A DNA stretch of 52,345 nt from NCBI GenBank assembly GCA_028282925.1, contig JANQGV010000182.1:1-52345 (forward strand), read 5' to 3'. The notes below the pieces were generated by a model that saw only the letters and a list, made by a program, of their open reading frames with translations, had not been told where the DNA came from and did not search any database. The stretch comes from Thermodesulfobacteriota bacterium. Its GTDB lineage: Bacteria; Desulfobacterota; WTBG01; CAIYCZ01; CAIRTM01. This document shows, piece after piece, positions 25,253 through 34,212 of this stretch. Positions within the stretch are counted from its first letter, which is position 1. Every line of letters starts with the position of its first letter. Position numbers and translations under genes: made by a program.

Positions 25253-25266
25253 TTGACTTAAGTCAA
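25253..25266. promoter_or_regulatory. CRP/FNR-family palindrome (HcpR/FNR type) before the cytochrome gene
   Basis: TTGACTTAAGTCAA is a perfect 14-bp palindrome of the TTGAC-N4-GTCAA class, used by HcpR and other FNR-like regulators of nitrogen-oxide and anaerobic respiration. It is centred about 31 bp upstream of a TACACT -10-like hexamer (25288-25293), close to the -41.5 position of class II activation, and 82 bp from the ATG. The 315-bp region 25033-25347 is otherwise AT-rich and empty. Confidence 0.6.
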
Positions 25267-25347
25267 AGAATAGCGGTAGTATGGTGTTACACTAATATAA
25301 AGGGGATACCGTATTGTTGTAATTAAAACTATTGGGAGGAGAGCAGG

Positions 25348-27705
25348 ATGAAAAAAACGGGACGGATTCTTTTTACAGTACTGATTGTTTTTATGGCGGG
25401 AGTATTACCGCTGCATGCCTTTACCCCGGGAAGTGTGCAGGTAACGGTTCAGGATTTCTACAGCGAAGCACCACTTGCGGGTGCCGCGGTATCCATGACG
25501 CCGGGTGATTACGCGGGAACAACCGGCGATAACGGTATGGTAACCTTTTCCGGGATTACACCTTATAGAAATTATGCTGTTTCAGTGAGCCTGGACGGTT
25601 ATGCCGAGGGCAAATACGGCGACGGCCGCACGGGATTTATAACGGTTGAAACCGGCACAACCACCGATATCTTGATTCCCATGCGGCAGGCCGCTTCAAT
25701 CAGTGGTGTGGTAACCTCGGGCGGAAACCCGGTAGAAAACGCTATGGTGGTTGTGTTGGAGGACCGGATGGACGGCATGGAACAGGTCGTGGCGACGAGA
25801 ACGGGAACTGACGGCACATATCTGCTCTCGGCAGTGCCCGAAGGCAACTTCAGCATCCGAGCGGTTGCCGACGGTTATTACCAGACCAAGGAAGATCTGG
25901 AGGTGAGCGCCGGGGAAGAAATCGTTAAGGACTTTTCCATTAAGCGGGGCATTACTTTTCTGTCCTATAAAATGAAGACAACCAAAAAATACTACGGTAA
26001 TTCACTCTCGGTTCAGCCCGACAACCTGCTTATCTACCTTCTGAATACGTTTTACTATGTGCCGGTTGCCATGCCGGAAGGTGCTCAGCTTCTGAAGGCC
26101 TCCAGCACCAGTGTTACGCCGACGCTTCCGGGCGATTACACCTTTGCCATGATCGTTATCGACTGGAAAGGTGTGGGCCGGGAAGTGGTACAGACCTTCG
26201 AGATGATCAATGACCCGACCCAGGCGTACCCTTCCGTTATTCCGGGTCCGTCGGAACTGCCGCTGCTGTATGACAACGAAGTATACTCCGAAACCAGCGG
26301 CCTGTCCGGTGTGCAGCCGGGCGAAAAGGTCTTTCTGCGCGGCTGGGGTAAGGACTTCAACCTGCCGTCGCCCGAGCAGTTCAATCCGGATGCACCAATG
26401 TTCGACATCTACGGCAATAAGAACGGCGACTGGGGCCAGTCGGCTTTTTCATTTGCCTGGACGCTCGAGGACGGTGACGGCAGTGACGCAACCGGCCTGC
26501 TCAGCGATCCGGCGACACGCAATCCGTCATTTACCATTCCCCAGGATGCCCAGGCCGGTGATACCTACACGGCAACACTGTCGGTTACCGGTGATGCCGG
26601 GCTGGCCGGCGACCCTGGAGAGGTCACCGTGTATGTGGCCGAGACGGCCGGCACGGATTCATGTATTTCCTGCCATACGGAAACGCACACCGACTATCTG
26701 ACCACGCAACATGCCGGCGTCAACGTGGGCTGCGAAGATTGTCACGGCCCCGGCAGCCTGCATGACGGCGATTCGGACCGGATCTCCACAACCAGCTGGC
26801 CGGGTATGTGCGGTCAGTGTCACGATGAGTTTGCGGAATGGCAGAAGTCGCGGCATTCCGACCCGCTGGCGTTCGGTCACGCCGAAGTGTCTTCGGCGCT
26901 GCAGCGCAACTGCTATAAATGCCACTATACCGAAGGATTTATCGGCGCAGCCGCCTCGGGAAATGTAGAAAATTATGATTATCCCTTCGGCACCGAAGCC
27001 CCGGTTGATACCCCCAATGTCAGTTGCGACGTGTGTCATGATCCGCATAAGCAGAGCACCGACAACCCGACCGGCCTCCGGACCGGCGGTCCCGAAAACC
27101 TGTGCAATACCTGTCATGAAAAGAAATGGCAGAACGCAACCTATGAAGCAACGGCCGGGGAAATTGAAAACGGCTATCACTGGGACGACTACTCCGCCTA
27201 TGAAGGCAGCGGAAACCTGCACCACATGGCGGACGGATGTGTTGCCTGCCATATGTCACGGGATATAACTGATACGGACAATAACAGCGTGCGGCTGGTG
27301 GGCGGTCACGGGCTCAGAATGCGCGATGTGGGCGCCGACGGAGACCCCGGTACAGTCGACGACATTCTCAATATTAACGTTTGCCAGAAGTGTCATGCCG
27401 GTATCGAAACCTTCGACCGTAACGGTTTCCAGACCAAAATCAAGCAGAAGCTGGTCAAACTCGGCGATCTGCTGAAAGGCGAGAATCACGGATTCTTACC
27501 TCCGTTTCAGCCGGGCAAGTGTGCAACCTGCCATCGTGGTGGTACGCTGCCGTTTATTAAGGACACCGCCACCGAAGACCTTAATAATGCCTATAAGAAC
27601 TACAGCCTGATCCTGCATGACCGCAGCTTCGGCATTCATAATCCGCGTTATATCGAACGGCTGCTTGACGACAGTATAGACGCTGTTGAAAAGGCAAAGC
27701 AATAA
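25348..27705 (+). CDS. Nine-heme c-type cytochrome with two carboxypeptidase-regulatory-like domains
   Basis: 785 residues; ATG after a strong GGGAGGAGA. Signal peptide MKKTGRILFTVLIVFMAGVLPLHA. Two CarboxypepD_reg/PEGA-like beta-sandwich domains follow (about 28-110 and 112-200), then an extracellular-looking region with a Ca-binding-style LEDGDGSDATG. Nine CXXCH heme-binding motifs lie between residues 439 and 729: CISCH, CEDCH, CGQCH, CYKCH, CDVCH, CNTCH, CVACH, CQKCH and CATCH. It should be a periplasmic or surface-exposed electron carrier or reductase; hemes are c554/OmcA-like in arrangement but no catalytic motif is clear. An FNR/HcpR-type operator precedes it and a terminator follows, so it is a single-gene unit controlled by electron-acceptor status. 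Confidence 0.88.
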   Translation: MKKTGRILFTVLIVFMAGVLPLHAFTPGSVQVTVQDFYSEAPLAGAAVSMTPGDYAGTTGDNGMVTFSGITPYRNYAVSVSLDGYAEGKYGDGRTGFITVETGTTTDILIPMRQAASISGVVTSGGNPVENAMVVVLEDRMDGMEQVVATRTGTDGTYLLSAVPEGNFSIRAVADGYYQTKEDLEVSAGEEIVKDFSIKRGITFLSYKMKTTKKYYGNSLSVQPDNLLIYLLNTFYYVPVAMPEGAQLLKASSTSVTPTLPGDYTFAMIVIDWKGVGREVVQTFEMINDPTQAYPSVIPGPSELPLLYDNEVYSETSGLSGVQPGEKVFLRGWGKDFNLPSPEQFNPDAPMFDIYGNKNGDWGQSAFSFAWTLEDGDGSDATGLLSDPATRNPSFTIPQDAQAGDTYTATLSVTGDAGLAGDPGEVTVYVAETAGTDSCISCHTETHTDYLTTQHAGVNVGCEDCHGPGSLHDGDSDRISTTSWPGMCGQCHDEFAEWQKSRHSDPLAFGHAEVSSALQRNCYKCHYTEGFIGAAASGNVENYDYPFGTEAPVDTPNVSCDVCHDPHKQSTDNPTGLRTGGPENLCNTCHEKKWQNATYEATAGEIENGYHWDDYSAYEGSGNLHHMADGCVACHMSRDITDTDNNSVRLVGGHGLRMRDVGADGDPGTVDDILNINVCQKCHAGIETFDRNGFQTKIKQKLVKLGDLLKGENHGFLPPFQPGKCATCHRGGTLPFIKDTATEDLNNAYKNYSLILHDRSFGIHNPRYIERLLDDSIDAVEKAKQ

Positions 27706-27733
27706 TTAGACTGCCTTTAGCTAAAACAGTATC

Positions 27734-27768
27734 AAAGCCCCTGTATCTAAAAGACACGGGGGCTTTTT
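27734..27768 (+). terminator. Rho-independent terminator of the cytochrome gene
   Basis: AAAGCCCCTGT pairs with ACACGGGGGCTTT with a one-base bulge, followed by a T-run and ending about 60 bp after the stop. Confidence 0.8.
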
Positions 27769-27808
27769 CGTATGTTGCAAAGAAACTATTTTTGTATTAA
27801 ATTCTAGA

Positions 27809-27945
27809 AGACTGTCGGAGAACGCCCATCTATCCCGATTATATCGGGATTGCGCTCACCCTTCGTCACTGAGGCGTACAGAAAAAAGCACGCCTCACTC
27901 CTTGGGGTTTCGCGCGCCTTGTATCTGAACATTCTCCAACAGTCT
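27809..27945 (+). repeat. Hairpin-rich intergenic repeat, subtype B copy 1
   Basis: 137 bp bounded by a near-perfect inverted repeat (AGACTGTCGGAGAA against TTCTCCAACAGTCT). It contains a perfect ATCCCGAT/ATCGGGAT hairpin and a GAGGCGT/ACGCCTC hairpin, so the strand can fold as a closing stem with two inner stem-loops. It is about 85-90% identical to copies at 28477 and 29988 by eye. Confidence 0.85.
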
Positions 27946-28003
27946 CCCTGTGCGAGGGTATTCCGATATCCTCTGGATAACATATTTCAAGGGAAGGCAG
28001 AGG

Positions 28004-28474
28004 ATGAAAGATTCAGTGAAAATAGTCGTTGTCTCCGACAGCCACGGCAGCTATGGAAAGCTTGCCGCCATTATACGGCAGGAATTGCCCTTCGACCATC
28101 TCGTTCACTGCGGCGACGGGGCGGACGATCTGGACCAGATAGCCTTGCCGGCAACGGTTGGCACCGTTCGGGTGGCAGGCAATATGGACAGTCGGACTTG
28201 CTACGGTATGGAGCGTATAATTATTACGACCATCGGCGATATGAAGGTCATGGTCGTCCATGGCGACCGGTTCGGGGTTGTACATGACTACCAGGGGCTG
28301 CTGTACAAAGGCATGGAGGAAGCGGCAGATATGGTCTTTTTCGGACATACCCATAAAAAGTATTTACAGAACGACGAGAAGCCGGCTCTGTTTAATCCCG
28401 GTCCGGCAAACAGCGGGGTTTACGGCGTTGTAATGGTAGGAGACTCCCTTGAGTTTTGCCATAAAAAAATTTAG
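28004..28474 (+). CDS. Calcineurin-like metallophosphoesterase, YfcE/MJ0936 type
   Basis: 156 residues from the ATG at 28004 (GGGAAGGCAGAGG before it); a longer frame running from 27950 into the repeat is spurious. The dinuclear-metal motifs are complete: VVSDSHGS (DxH), HCGDGADD (GD), VAGNMD (GN[H/x]D), VVHGDRFG (H-G-D/H) and FFGHTHKK (GHTH). Such enzymes hydrolyse phosphodiesters such as bis-pNPP; the natural substrate is usually unknown. It stands between two copies of the subtype-B repeat, with the stop two bases before the second. Confidence 0.85.
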   Translation: MKDSVKIVVVSDSHGSYGKLAAIIRQELPFDHLVHCGDGADDLDQIALPATVGTVRVAGNMDSRTCYGMERIIITTIGDMKVMVVHGDRFGVVHDYQGLLYKGMEEAADMVFFGHTHKKYLQNDEKPALFNPGPANSGVYGVVMVGDSLEFCHKKI

Positions 28475-28476
28475 GG

Positions 28477-28612
28477 GGCTGCCGGAGAACGCCCATCTAT
28501 CCCGATTATATCGGGATTGCGCTCACCCTTCGTCACTGAGGCGTACAGAAAAAAGTACGTCTCACCCTTCGGGGTTTCACGCGCCTTGTGTCTGAGCATT
28601 CTCCAACGGCCT
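28477..28612 (+). repeat. Hairpin-rich intergenic repeat, subtype B copy 2
   Basis: 136 bp starting two bases after the phosphoesterase stop. Terminal inverted repeat GGCTGCCGGAGAAC against ATTCTCCAACGGCC. Both inner hairpins are kept: ATCCCGAT/ATCGGGAT unchanged, and GAGGCGTAC against GTACGTCTC with one G-U pair, consistent with selection for pairing in RNA. Confidence 0.85.
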
Positions 28613-28648
28613 CTCGTTATGAACAGATTTCAGCAAGGAAACAGCCTT

Positions 28649-29299
28649 ATGGATACACAGGAAGCACTGAAAACCCGCAGGAGCATCCGCGCTTTTACTA
28701 AAGAGGTGCCGGACAGGGAGACTATCCGGGAATGTCTCGAGGCTGCTACCTGGGCTCCCAGTGCCACAAATCAGCAGCCGTGGGAGTTTATTGTTTTGAC
28801 CGGTGTTGAGCTGAAGCAGGTGTGTGATCTTATCGAAGAACGTTTTGCCGAGGACCTTGGCGACATTGATCCCTTCGGCAATCTGCCGGATGTTTGCCGG
28901 GAGCGTCAGCAGGAGATTATGACGACCCTGATGCAGATCGCCCATGAGGAGGGTATTGACGGCAATGAAATTTTTGAAAGAAGCCTTCGCTTTTTTGATG
29001 CCCCGGTGGGTGTATACTTTGTTACCTATAAGCGTAATGACAACCAGTATGCCGTAAGTGTTGCGGCGGCAATTGAAAATTTTCTGCTGGCCGCCCGGGC
29101 CAGGGGACTGGGGACGTGCTGGCTGACGGTTACGGTAGTGTGCCGGGAAGCTTTAAAAAAATATCTGGGATTGCCTGAAGATAAAGAGTTGGCCGGGGGT
29201 GTGGCGCTGGGCTATCCCGACATGACATCGCCGTTTAATACCTTTCCGCGGACCCGCGAGCCGGTGGATGCCTGTACTTTCTGGAAAGGGTTTACATAA
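28649..29299 (+). CDS. Nitroreductase-family flavoprotein
   Basis: 216 residues from the ATG at 28649 (AAGGAA before it). The start at 28517 would read through the repeat and is rejected. N-terminal TRRSIRAFTKEVP and ATWAPSATNQQPWEF are the FMN-binding signatures of the nitroreductase/BluB superfamily, and the C-terminal GTCWLTV ... LALGYP closes the fold. Members reduce nitro groups, quinones or flavins with NAD(P)H; the sequence does not say which. Its neighbours are a phosphoesterase and a split-barrel flavin protein, each separated by repeat copies or short gaps. Confidence 0.88.
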   Translation: MDTQEALKTRRSIRAFTKEVPDRETIRECLEAATWAPSATNQQPWEFIVLTGVELKQVCDLIEERFAEDLGDIDPFGNLPDVCRERQQEIMTTLMQIAHEEGIDGNEIFERSLRFFDAPVGVYFVTYKRNDNQYAVSVAAAIENFLLAARARGLGTCWLTVTVVCREALKKYLGLPEDKELAGGVALGYPDMTSPFNTFPRTREPVDACTFWKGFT

Positions 29300-29357
29300 A
29301 CAGGAGATTATGAGAAGGATACAGAACTAAAAATAGACATGTAACGTGGGAGAAAAC

Positions 29358-29975
29358 ATGGCAAATACACAAAAGAAAAAGAGTCCAGGGAAAGCCGGCA
29401 AGAAGAGTACAACAAGTCAGGCTCAGTTGAAAAAACGGATTTTGCAGTTTGTTACGGAGGCATCTTCTAAAGTGGTGAAAAACGCTAAAGGCGGTGCGCA
29501 AGTGAAACACGGACTGGGGTGTGTTCTGGCAACCGCAAAAAACAACCTGCCCCGGGCCACGCCGGTTGATTTTTTCAGTGACGGGTTGACCCTCTGGATA
29601 GTGGGGGACCCCGGGAAAAAAGTGGTCAACATCAAATCCAATCCCAATGTGTCGGTGGGTATTTATCATCCCTTGCGGCCCGGCGAGTTGAACCGCAGTA
29701 CCCAGATAGTGGGAAAAGCAACCCTGGTCAACCTGAAGGAGAACCGCCGGACTTTTTTGGCCCGCTTGAAGAAGATCGGTCTGTATACTGTTATCGAAAA
29801 AAACGCCCGTCATCAGGCCGAAGCCGAGGGACTTTCTAAAGCGGAAATGGAGCAGGTGCGGCTTAAAATGTTGGGCTGGTTCAACCTGATTAAGATCGAG
29901 CCGGAAGAAATAACCTTTCTGTATATGCATCCTACCAAAGGGTATGATAAAAACATATGGCGTAAAAGACGGTGA
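29358..29975 (+). CDS. Pyridoxamine-phosphate-oxidase-like (split-barrel flavin-binding) protein
   Basis: 205 residues from the ATG at 29358, with GGGAG upstream. A 35-residue Lys/Ser/Gln-rich leader (QKKKSPGKAGKKSTTSQAQ) precedes a split beta-barrel of the PNPOx-like superfamily: GLGCVLATAKNNLPRATPVDFF, LWIVGDPGKKVVNIKSNPNVSV and STQIVGKATLVN. These bind FMN, heme or F420 and have diverse roles. A Lys-rich tail of this kind is unusual and might bind nucleic acid or membrane. The stop is 12 bases before another repeat copy. Confidence 0.8.
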   Translation: MANTQKKKSPGKAGKKSTTSQAQLKKRILQFVTEASSKVVKNAKGGAQVKHGLGCVLATAKNNLPRATPVDFFSDGLTLWIVGDPGKKVVNIKSNPNVSVGIYHPLRPGELNRSTQIVGKATLVNLKENRRTFLARLKKIGLYTVIEKNARHQAEAEGLSKAEMEQVRLKMLGWFNLIKIEPEEITFLYMHPTKGYDKNIWRKRR

Positions 29976-29987
29976 AAATGATTTAAG

Positions 29988-30122
29988 AGACCGCCGGAGA
30001 ATATCCATCTATCCCGATTATATCGGGATTGCGCTCACCCATCGTCACTGCGGCGTACAACTGAGTACGCCTTATTCCTCAGGCTTTCGCGCGCCTTGTA
30101 TCTGAGCATTCTCCAACGGTCT
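29988..30122 (+). repeat. Hairpin-rich intergenic repeat, subtype B copy 3
   Basis: 135 bp with closing stem AGACCGCCGGAGAA against TTCTCCAACGGTCT. Inner hairpins: ATCCCGAT/ATCGGGAT again, and a perfect GGCGTAC/GTACGCC pair. The closing stem differs in sequence from the other copies but still pairs. Confidence 0.85.
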
Positions 30123-30258
30123 TTTGCTGTACGTGTGGTTTAGAGTAGTTGATTACTTGAGAGTGTTTATACCCTTATACATCAGGGGTATGTGGTCTAA
30201 AAGCTTTCAGCCGTTGGGGGGGGTGGGTGGCACACCTTCAATCTGTATTTTAATAATG

Positions 30259-33200
30259 CTATTTGCCGAAGTGTTTCGATCTTGTTCGGTGTACAAACAG
30301 AACCGTCATTGCCAGGCTGATTGCCAGAAGGGCAAAGGCTGTATACAGCGGTCCAAGCTGTAATGCCAGCCAGCCGGCACCAACCAGGGGCAGCAGGCTC
30401 CAGCGTACGGCACAGCGCAGGACGGGGCTGCCTGCAATCGCTGCGGCGATGGGTGGGGACACCCGATAGTACAACGATACGAACGACCTTCCGGCTGCAT
30501 TCCTGAGCAGGAACCGGTCACGAAATGCGCGCAGAACCATAACATGGGGCTCCATTTTCGACCCATAAGCGGCGGTGGCTATGAAACAGTGGTCGGTGCC
30601 GTTGTTGCCGGTGGAAACGGCCACCACCCCTCCGGCATCATAAATCTGTATTTCAACTCCTTCGGACGAATCGGTGGCTACCTCCTGGCGCGACCCGGGC
30701 ACCATCCAGTCTTCGCCGCCGGGCAGCACGTTGCCGTCGGCATCACAGACCTGAACCCACGCAGTGCCGTTGTCACGATAGACAACCAGATCTTCAGAAC
30801 TTGAATGCTCGGGACCGTTGACCTGGACGGTAACCGGTGTGGTATAGCGTGTCCGGGGCTGGATGTTGACAGGCTCTCCGGCATCATCGATTTCAGTCTC
30901 GCTGTTCAGCAAGGGAAGATATCCTTTGGTGCGGACCGCCCGGGTGTGCCTGAAAGGTGTCAAACCCTCCGGCGGGCCGAATACCGGCGTAAAGGGCTCC
31001 TCATCGTTATAATAGATATAGGCACCCTGGCCGATTCCTCTGGAAATATAGATCCCGGCATTGTAGCGGCTGTCAGCCAGGTTGTCGGGTTCCAGCGGAT
31101 CTCCCTGGGGCAGATCGCATTGGACGTCAAAGGGATTCATTGTCGGTGTCAGGTCGTCCTCCTCGCAGTCGTCATCCATGGGATTCATGGTTTCCATCAT
31201 CTTGCATTCAGGTTCCATGGGATTTAACGTCCAGGGGATATCCTCCACGCAGGCACTATCCATGGGGTTCATGGTTTCGCGTATATCATCTTCGCAGCGA
31301 TAGTCCATGGGGTTAAATGTTTCCGTTAATTCGCAGCGTTCATCCATGGGGTTCATGGTGAGAGTCATTTCGTCTTCACACACCGGTTCCATGGGATTCA
31401 TGGTAGGCGGTATGTCCTGTTCGCAACGATAGTCCATGGGATTGATGGTGGGCGTAATATCGTCACCGCACTCCCTGTCCATGGGGTTGAAGGTGAACGG
31501 CAGCTCGCAGAAACGGTCGGTGGGATTAAACGTGGGCAAAAATTCGCATTTCTCATCAAGCGGGTCCATGGTTTCGGGTAGTTCACACAGCTCATCCAGG
31601 GGATCTATCGTATCAATCAGCTCGCAGGTGGGGTCGCCGGGGTCGACGGTCTCCTTGAGCCCGCAGGTGATGTCGGTCGGATCCATGGTGGGTGGTATGT
31701 CGCAATTTTGGTCTGCAGGGTCCATAGTGTAGGGGAGCGCCCCGCCGCAGTTACTGTCCATGGGGTTCATTGTGGGCTCAAAGGTACAATTTGTGTCCAT
31801 GGGGTTCATTGTGGGCTCGAACTCGCAGGTATAATCCATGGGGTTCAGTGTAATAAGAATAACGTCTCCGCAGTCTTCTTCCATGGGGTTGAATGTGGGT
31901 TGTATGCTGTTTTCACACGCTTTATCCATGGGATTGAAGGTGGACTGTATATTGTCGTCGCACTCTTGTTCCATGGGATTAAAGGTGACGGCAATGGTAT
32001 CACAACGACCGTCCATGGGATTGAGGGTGGGCTGGACGGTATCGTCACATGCCGGTTCCATGGGGTTCATGGTTTCCCCGAATTCACAGGCCTGGTCCAT
32101 GGGGTTGAGCGTCGGTTGAATGTCTTCTTCACAGGCTACATCCATGGGGTTGAGTGTCGGCGGTATCTCTTCGGCGCAGTTACTATCCATGGGGTTCATC
32201 GTGGGTGGAATGTCTTCGGCGCAGGATTGATCCATGGGATTCAGTGTGGGCCTGATGTCGTCGGAGCACATGTTATCCATGGGGTTCAGGGTCAACGGTA
32301 TTTCATCGGAGCACCCTTGATCCATGGGGTTCAGGGTTGGAGAAATTGTCCCGCTACAGCGCTCATCCATGGGATTCATGGTGGGTTCCAACTCACAGTT
32401 CGGGTCCATGGGATTCATGGTCGGTTGAATACTGCAGGCCGGGTCAATGGGGTTCATTGTGGGGAAAATGTTATCGGTACAGTTGGTATTTACCGGGTCC
32501 AGGGTTTCCTCGATATATTTATGGCAACGGTCATCTATTGGATCGAGGGTCGATGCAATTTCACAGTTTGTATCCAGGGGATTAAACGTGATTTCAAAGT
32601 TGTCTGCACAGGTATCTTCTGCCGGATTCAGAGTGGGTTCAATTTGTCCGCAAATCGGATCAGCAGGGTTCAGGGTCGGTTCGCCGCCACATTCCGGAAT
32701 TGATGCATCCATGGTTTCGTTACTGTCGCAGATGGGGTCGCTGGGATTATAGCAGGTGTCGCCTGGATCGCAGGGATCGCAGCCGGCGTCTCCGCCGCAG
32801 ATAGGATCGTCAGGGTTATAGCATGGCCCAGTGGGATTACAGGGGTCACAGTTGCCGCAGATAGGATCGTCGGGGTTGTAGCAGGTGTCGCCTGGATCGC
32901 AGGGGTTGCAGCCGGCGTCTCCGCCGCAGATAGGATCGTCAGGGTTATAGCAGGGTCCGTTTGGATCGCAGGGGTCACAGTTGCCGCAGATAGGATCGTC
33001 GGGATTATAGCAGGTACCGTTTGGGTCGCAAGGGTCACAGTCGGCGGCCCCACCGCAGATAGGATCGTCAGGGTTATAACACGTCCCGTTGGGATCGCAG
33101 GGATCACAGTTGCCGCTGCATGCGGGATCAACAGGGTTGTAGCAGGTGCCGCCTGGGTCGCAGGGGTCGCATCCGGCAGCCCCGCCGCAGATAGGGTCAT

Positions 33201-33675
33201 CAGGGTTATAGCACGTCCCGTTGGGATCGCAGGGATCACAGTTGCCGCTGCATGCGGGGTCATTGGGGTCGTAGCAGGTACCGTTTGGGTCGCAAGGGTC
33301 GCATCCGGCGGCCCCGCCGCAGATAGGGTCATCAGGGTTATAGCACGTCCCGTTTGGGTTACAGGGATCACAGTTGCCGCTGCATGCGGGGTCATTGGGG
33401 TCGTAGCAGGTGCCGCCTGGGTCACAGGGGTCGCACCCGGCCCCGCCGCAGGCCGCGTCATTGGGATCTGATGTTTCCTGCTGGGATTGAATGTTGTAGC
33501 CCAGGGGGATGATGGCGGCTTTTCCGGTCATGCGGGCAATGGAACGTTCCAGGGCGGCTTTGAAAATGGGAGATTTTTTTACATCGTGTTTTCCGGCACG
33601 GGCGGTGTAAGGGCAAAGTGTCTGTCCGACCAGTAGTAACAGAATGACAATTACAGGGAGCTTTCGGGAGCGCAC
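30259..33675 (-). CDS. Giant Cys-rich tandem-repeat protein with CFI-box C-terminus
   Basis: 1138 residues. Signal peptide ([20 protein letters not shown]). Residues 81-319: eleven 20-23-residue units of the form [20 protein letters not shown] with four cysteines each. Residues 335-853: about 37 shorter units of 13-15 residues centred on N-P-M-D-x-x-C with one cysteine each ([32 protein letters not shown]). Both unit types share the core [N/D]-P-x-D-x-x-C, so one probably gave rise to the other. A beta-rich region (854-1025) follows, then [11 protein letters not shown] (~1030-1040) ... [12 protein letters not shown] ... [11 protein letters not shown], and a final membrane helix with a basic end ([21 protein letters not shown]), the CFI-box C-terminal arrangement. 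I infer a surface-anchored stalk, cross-linked by disulfides or binding metal. Function unknown. Confidence 0.85.
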   Translation of the reverse strand: MRSRKLPVIVILLLLVGQTLCPYTARAGKHDVKKSPIFKAALERSIARMTGKAAIIPLGYNIQSQQETSDPNDAACGGAGCDPCDPGGTCYDPNDPACSGNCDPCNPNGTCYNPDDPICGGAAGCDPCDPNGTCYDPNDPACSGNCDPCDPNGTCYNPDDPICGGAAGCDPCDPGGTCYNPVDPACSGNCDPCDPNGTCYNPDDPICGGAADCDPCDPNGTCYNPDDPICGNCDPCDPNGPCYNPDDPICGGDAGCNPCDPGDTCYNPDDPICGNCDPCNPTGPCYNPDDPICGGDAGCDPCDPGDTCYNPSDPICDSNETMDASIPECGGEPTLNPADPICGQIEPTLNPAEDTCADNFEITFNPLDTNCEIASTLDPIDDRCHKYIEETLDPVNTNCTDNIFPTMNPIDPACSIQPTMNPMDPNCELEPTMNPMDERCSGTISPTLNPMDQGCSDEIPLTLNPMDNMCSDDIRPTLNPMDQSCAEDIPPTMNPMDSNCAEEIPPTLNPMDVACEEDIQPTLNPMDQACEFGETMNPMEPACDDTVQPTLNPMDGRCDTIAVTFNPMEQECDDNIQSTFNPMDKACENSIQPTFNPMEEDCGDVILITLNPMDYTCEFEPTMNPMDTNCTFEPTMNPMDSNCGGALPYTMDPADQNCDIPPTMDPTDITCGLKETVDPGDPTCELIDTIDPLDELCELPETMDPLDEKCEFLPTFNPTDRFCELPFTFNPMDRECGDDITPTINPMDYRCEQDIPPTMNPMEPVCEDEMTLTMNPMDERCELTETFNPMDYRCEDDIRETMNPMDSACVEDIPWTLNPMEPECKMMETMNPMDDDCEEDDLTPTMNPFDVQCDLPQGDPLEPDNLADSRYNAGIYISRGIGQGAYIYYNDEEPFTPVFGPPEGLTPFRHTRAVRTKGYLPLLNSETEIDDAGEPVNIQPRTRYTTPVTVQVNGPEHSSSEDLVVYRDNGTAWVQVCDADGNVLPGGEDWMVPGSRQEVATDSSEGVEIQIYDAGGVVAVSTGNNGTDHCFIATAAYGSKMEPHVMVLRAFRDRFLLRNAAGRSFVSLYYRVSPPIAAAIAGSPVLRCAVRWSLLPLVGAGWLALQLGPLYTAFALLAISLAMTVLFVHRTRSKHFGK
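31117..32673 (-). repeat. Coding tandem repeat array B (about 37 NPxDxxC units, 39-45 bp each)
   Basis: Direct repeats inside the 1138-residue gene. Most contain the CCATGG-type core that encodes P-M-D. Units alternate between about 39 and 45 bp. The array produces long open frames on the opposite strand (31708-32703), which are shadows. Confidence 0.85.
32719..33435 (-). repeat. Coding tandem repeat array A (11 [18 protein letters not shown] units, 60-69 bp each)
   Basis: Eleven nearly identical direct repeats; neighbouring units differ at few bases, for example those around 33100-33250, suggesting recent unequal crossing-over or gene conversion. Copy number is likely to vary between strains. 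Confidence 0.88.
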
Positions 33676-34212
33676 GCTTGACGCCTTTCTTTTTATGGAA
33701 CAGATTTATTTGTTGTGCCCGGACTGAACGGTACCGGCAATGACGGCCGCCTTTCTTCTTTAACGCTGTATGCCATAACGAAACACCTGCTTTTTTATAA
33801 CGAATCCTGCATGTGCTGCCGGCCTGTATCACCAATGATTTCGTTTTTATACGCTATTACAATAGAGGAAACCAACCGCATAATCTGTCATATCGGAATG
33901 CGCACCGTTGAATTGAGAATTAAAAATGATGTATGCGGGTTTTTTCGGAGGAACAGGTGTACGTTAAAAAATGACGTTATTATAAACCGTTATGATCAAA
34001 AATGGTGTAATAACAAAGAGATGTGTTTCTGAAACTCATTACAGGACTTCAATAAAAAGGGCAGCAGTAAAAATGACAACATTATTATGGGTAAATTATA
34101 TACCCATAATGTAGCTTTTAAATCATTATTGAAGTTGAGTATGACTGTGGTAATCTCATAATATGGGTAGCTGTTGATAACAATAAACACAGGAAAAGGG
34201 AGGGTGTATACG
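33676..34212. other. Divergent intergenic region with TATGGGTA palindrome
   Basis: 537 bases. A 105-codon frame at 33715-34032 lacks supporting features. At 34084-34110 a perfect 10-bp inverted repeat (ATTATGGGTA and TACCCATAAT, 7-base spacer) stands about 100 bp before the C45-peptidase ATG, and TATGGGTA recurs at 34161-34168. These could be operator sites for that gene. The remainder is AT-rich. Confidence 0.4.

Noticed and set aside
27850-28287. 145-codon plus-strand frame beginning inside the repeat
   Set aside because: Starts with the same repeat-encoded peptide and overlaps the phosphoesterase out of frame.
28517-28648. N-terminal extension of the nitroreductase
   Set aside because: The extra 44 residues are encoded by the intergenic repeat; a better start with ribosome binding site lies at 28649.
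27809-30122. Integron attC-like cassette array (repeats right after stop codons, 3 genes)
   Set aside because: The lengths and positions recall attC sites, but the ends lack the RYYYAAC/GTTRRRY core, no integrase is present, and the repeat family also occurs outside the cluster (16097, 35767).
27809-30122. CRISPR array
   Set aside because: The repeats are 135 bp, few and separated by whole genes; no cas gene is seen.
31708-32703. Long plus-strand open frame of 331 codons
   Set aside because: It is antisense to the NPMD repeat array; repetition removes stops in several frames. No ribosome binding site or sensible protein composition.
32670-33461. 263-codon minus-strand frame rich in Thr/Ala/Pro
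   Set aside because: Shadow frame of repeat array A; the +0 frame has the signal peptide and CFI-box.
33960-34020. GTTAA/GTTAT repeats that looked like another TTAAC array
   Set aside because: Spacing is 13 and 13 bp, not about 11, and units are poor, so it was not counted with the Pho-like boxes.
33715-34032. 105-codon frame between the repeat protein and the C45 peptidase
   Set aside because: No ribosome binding site, no recognisable motif, spans AT-rich promoter sequence.
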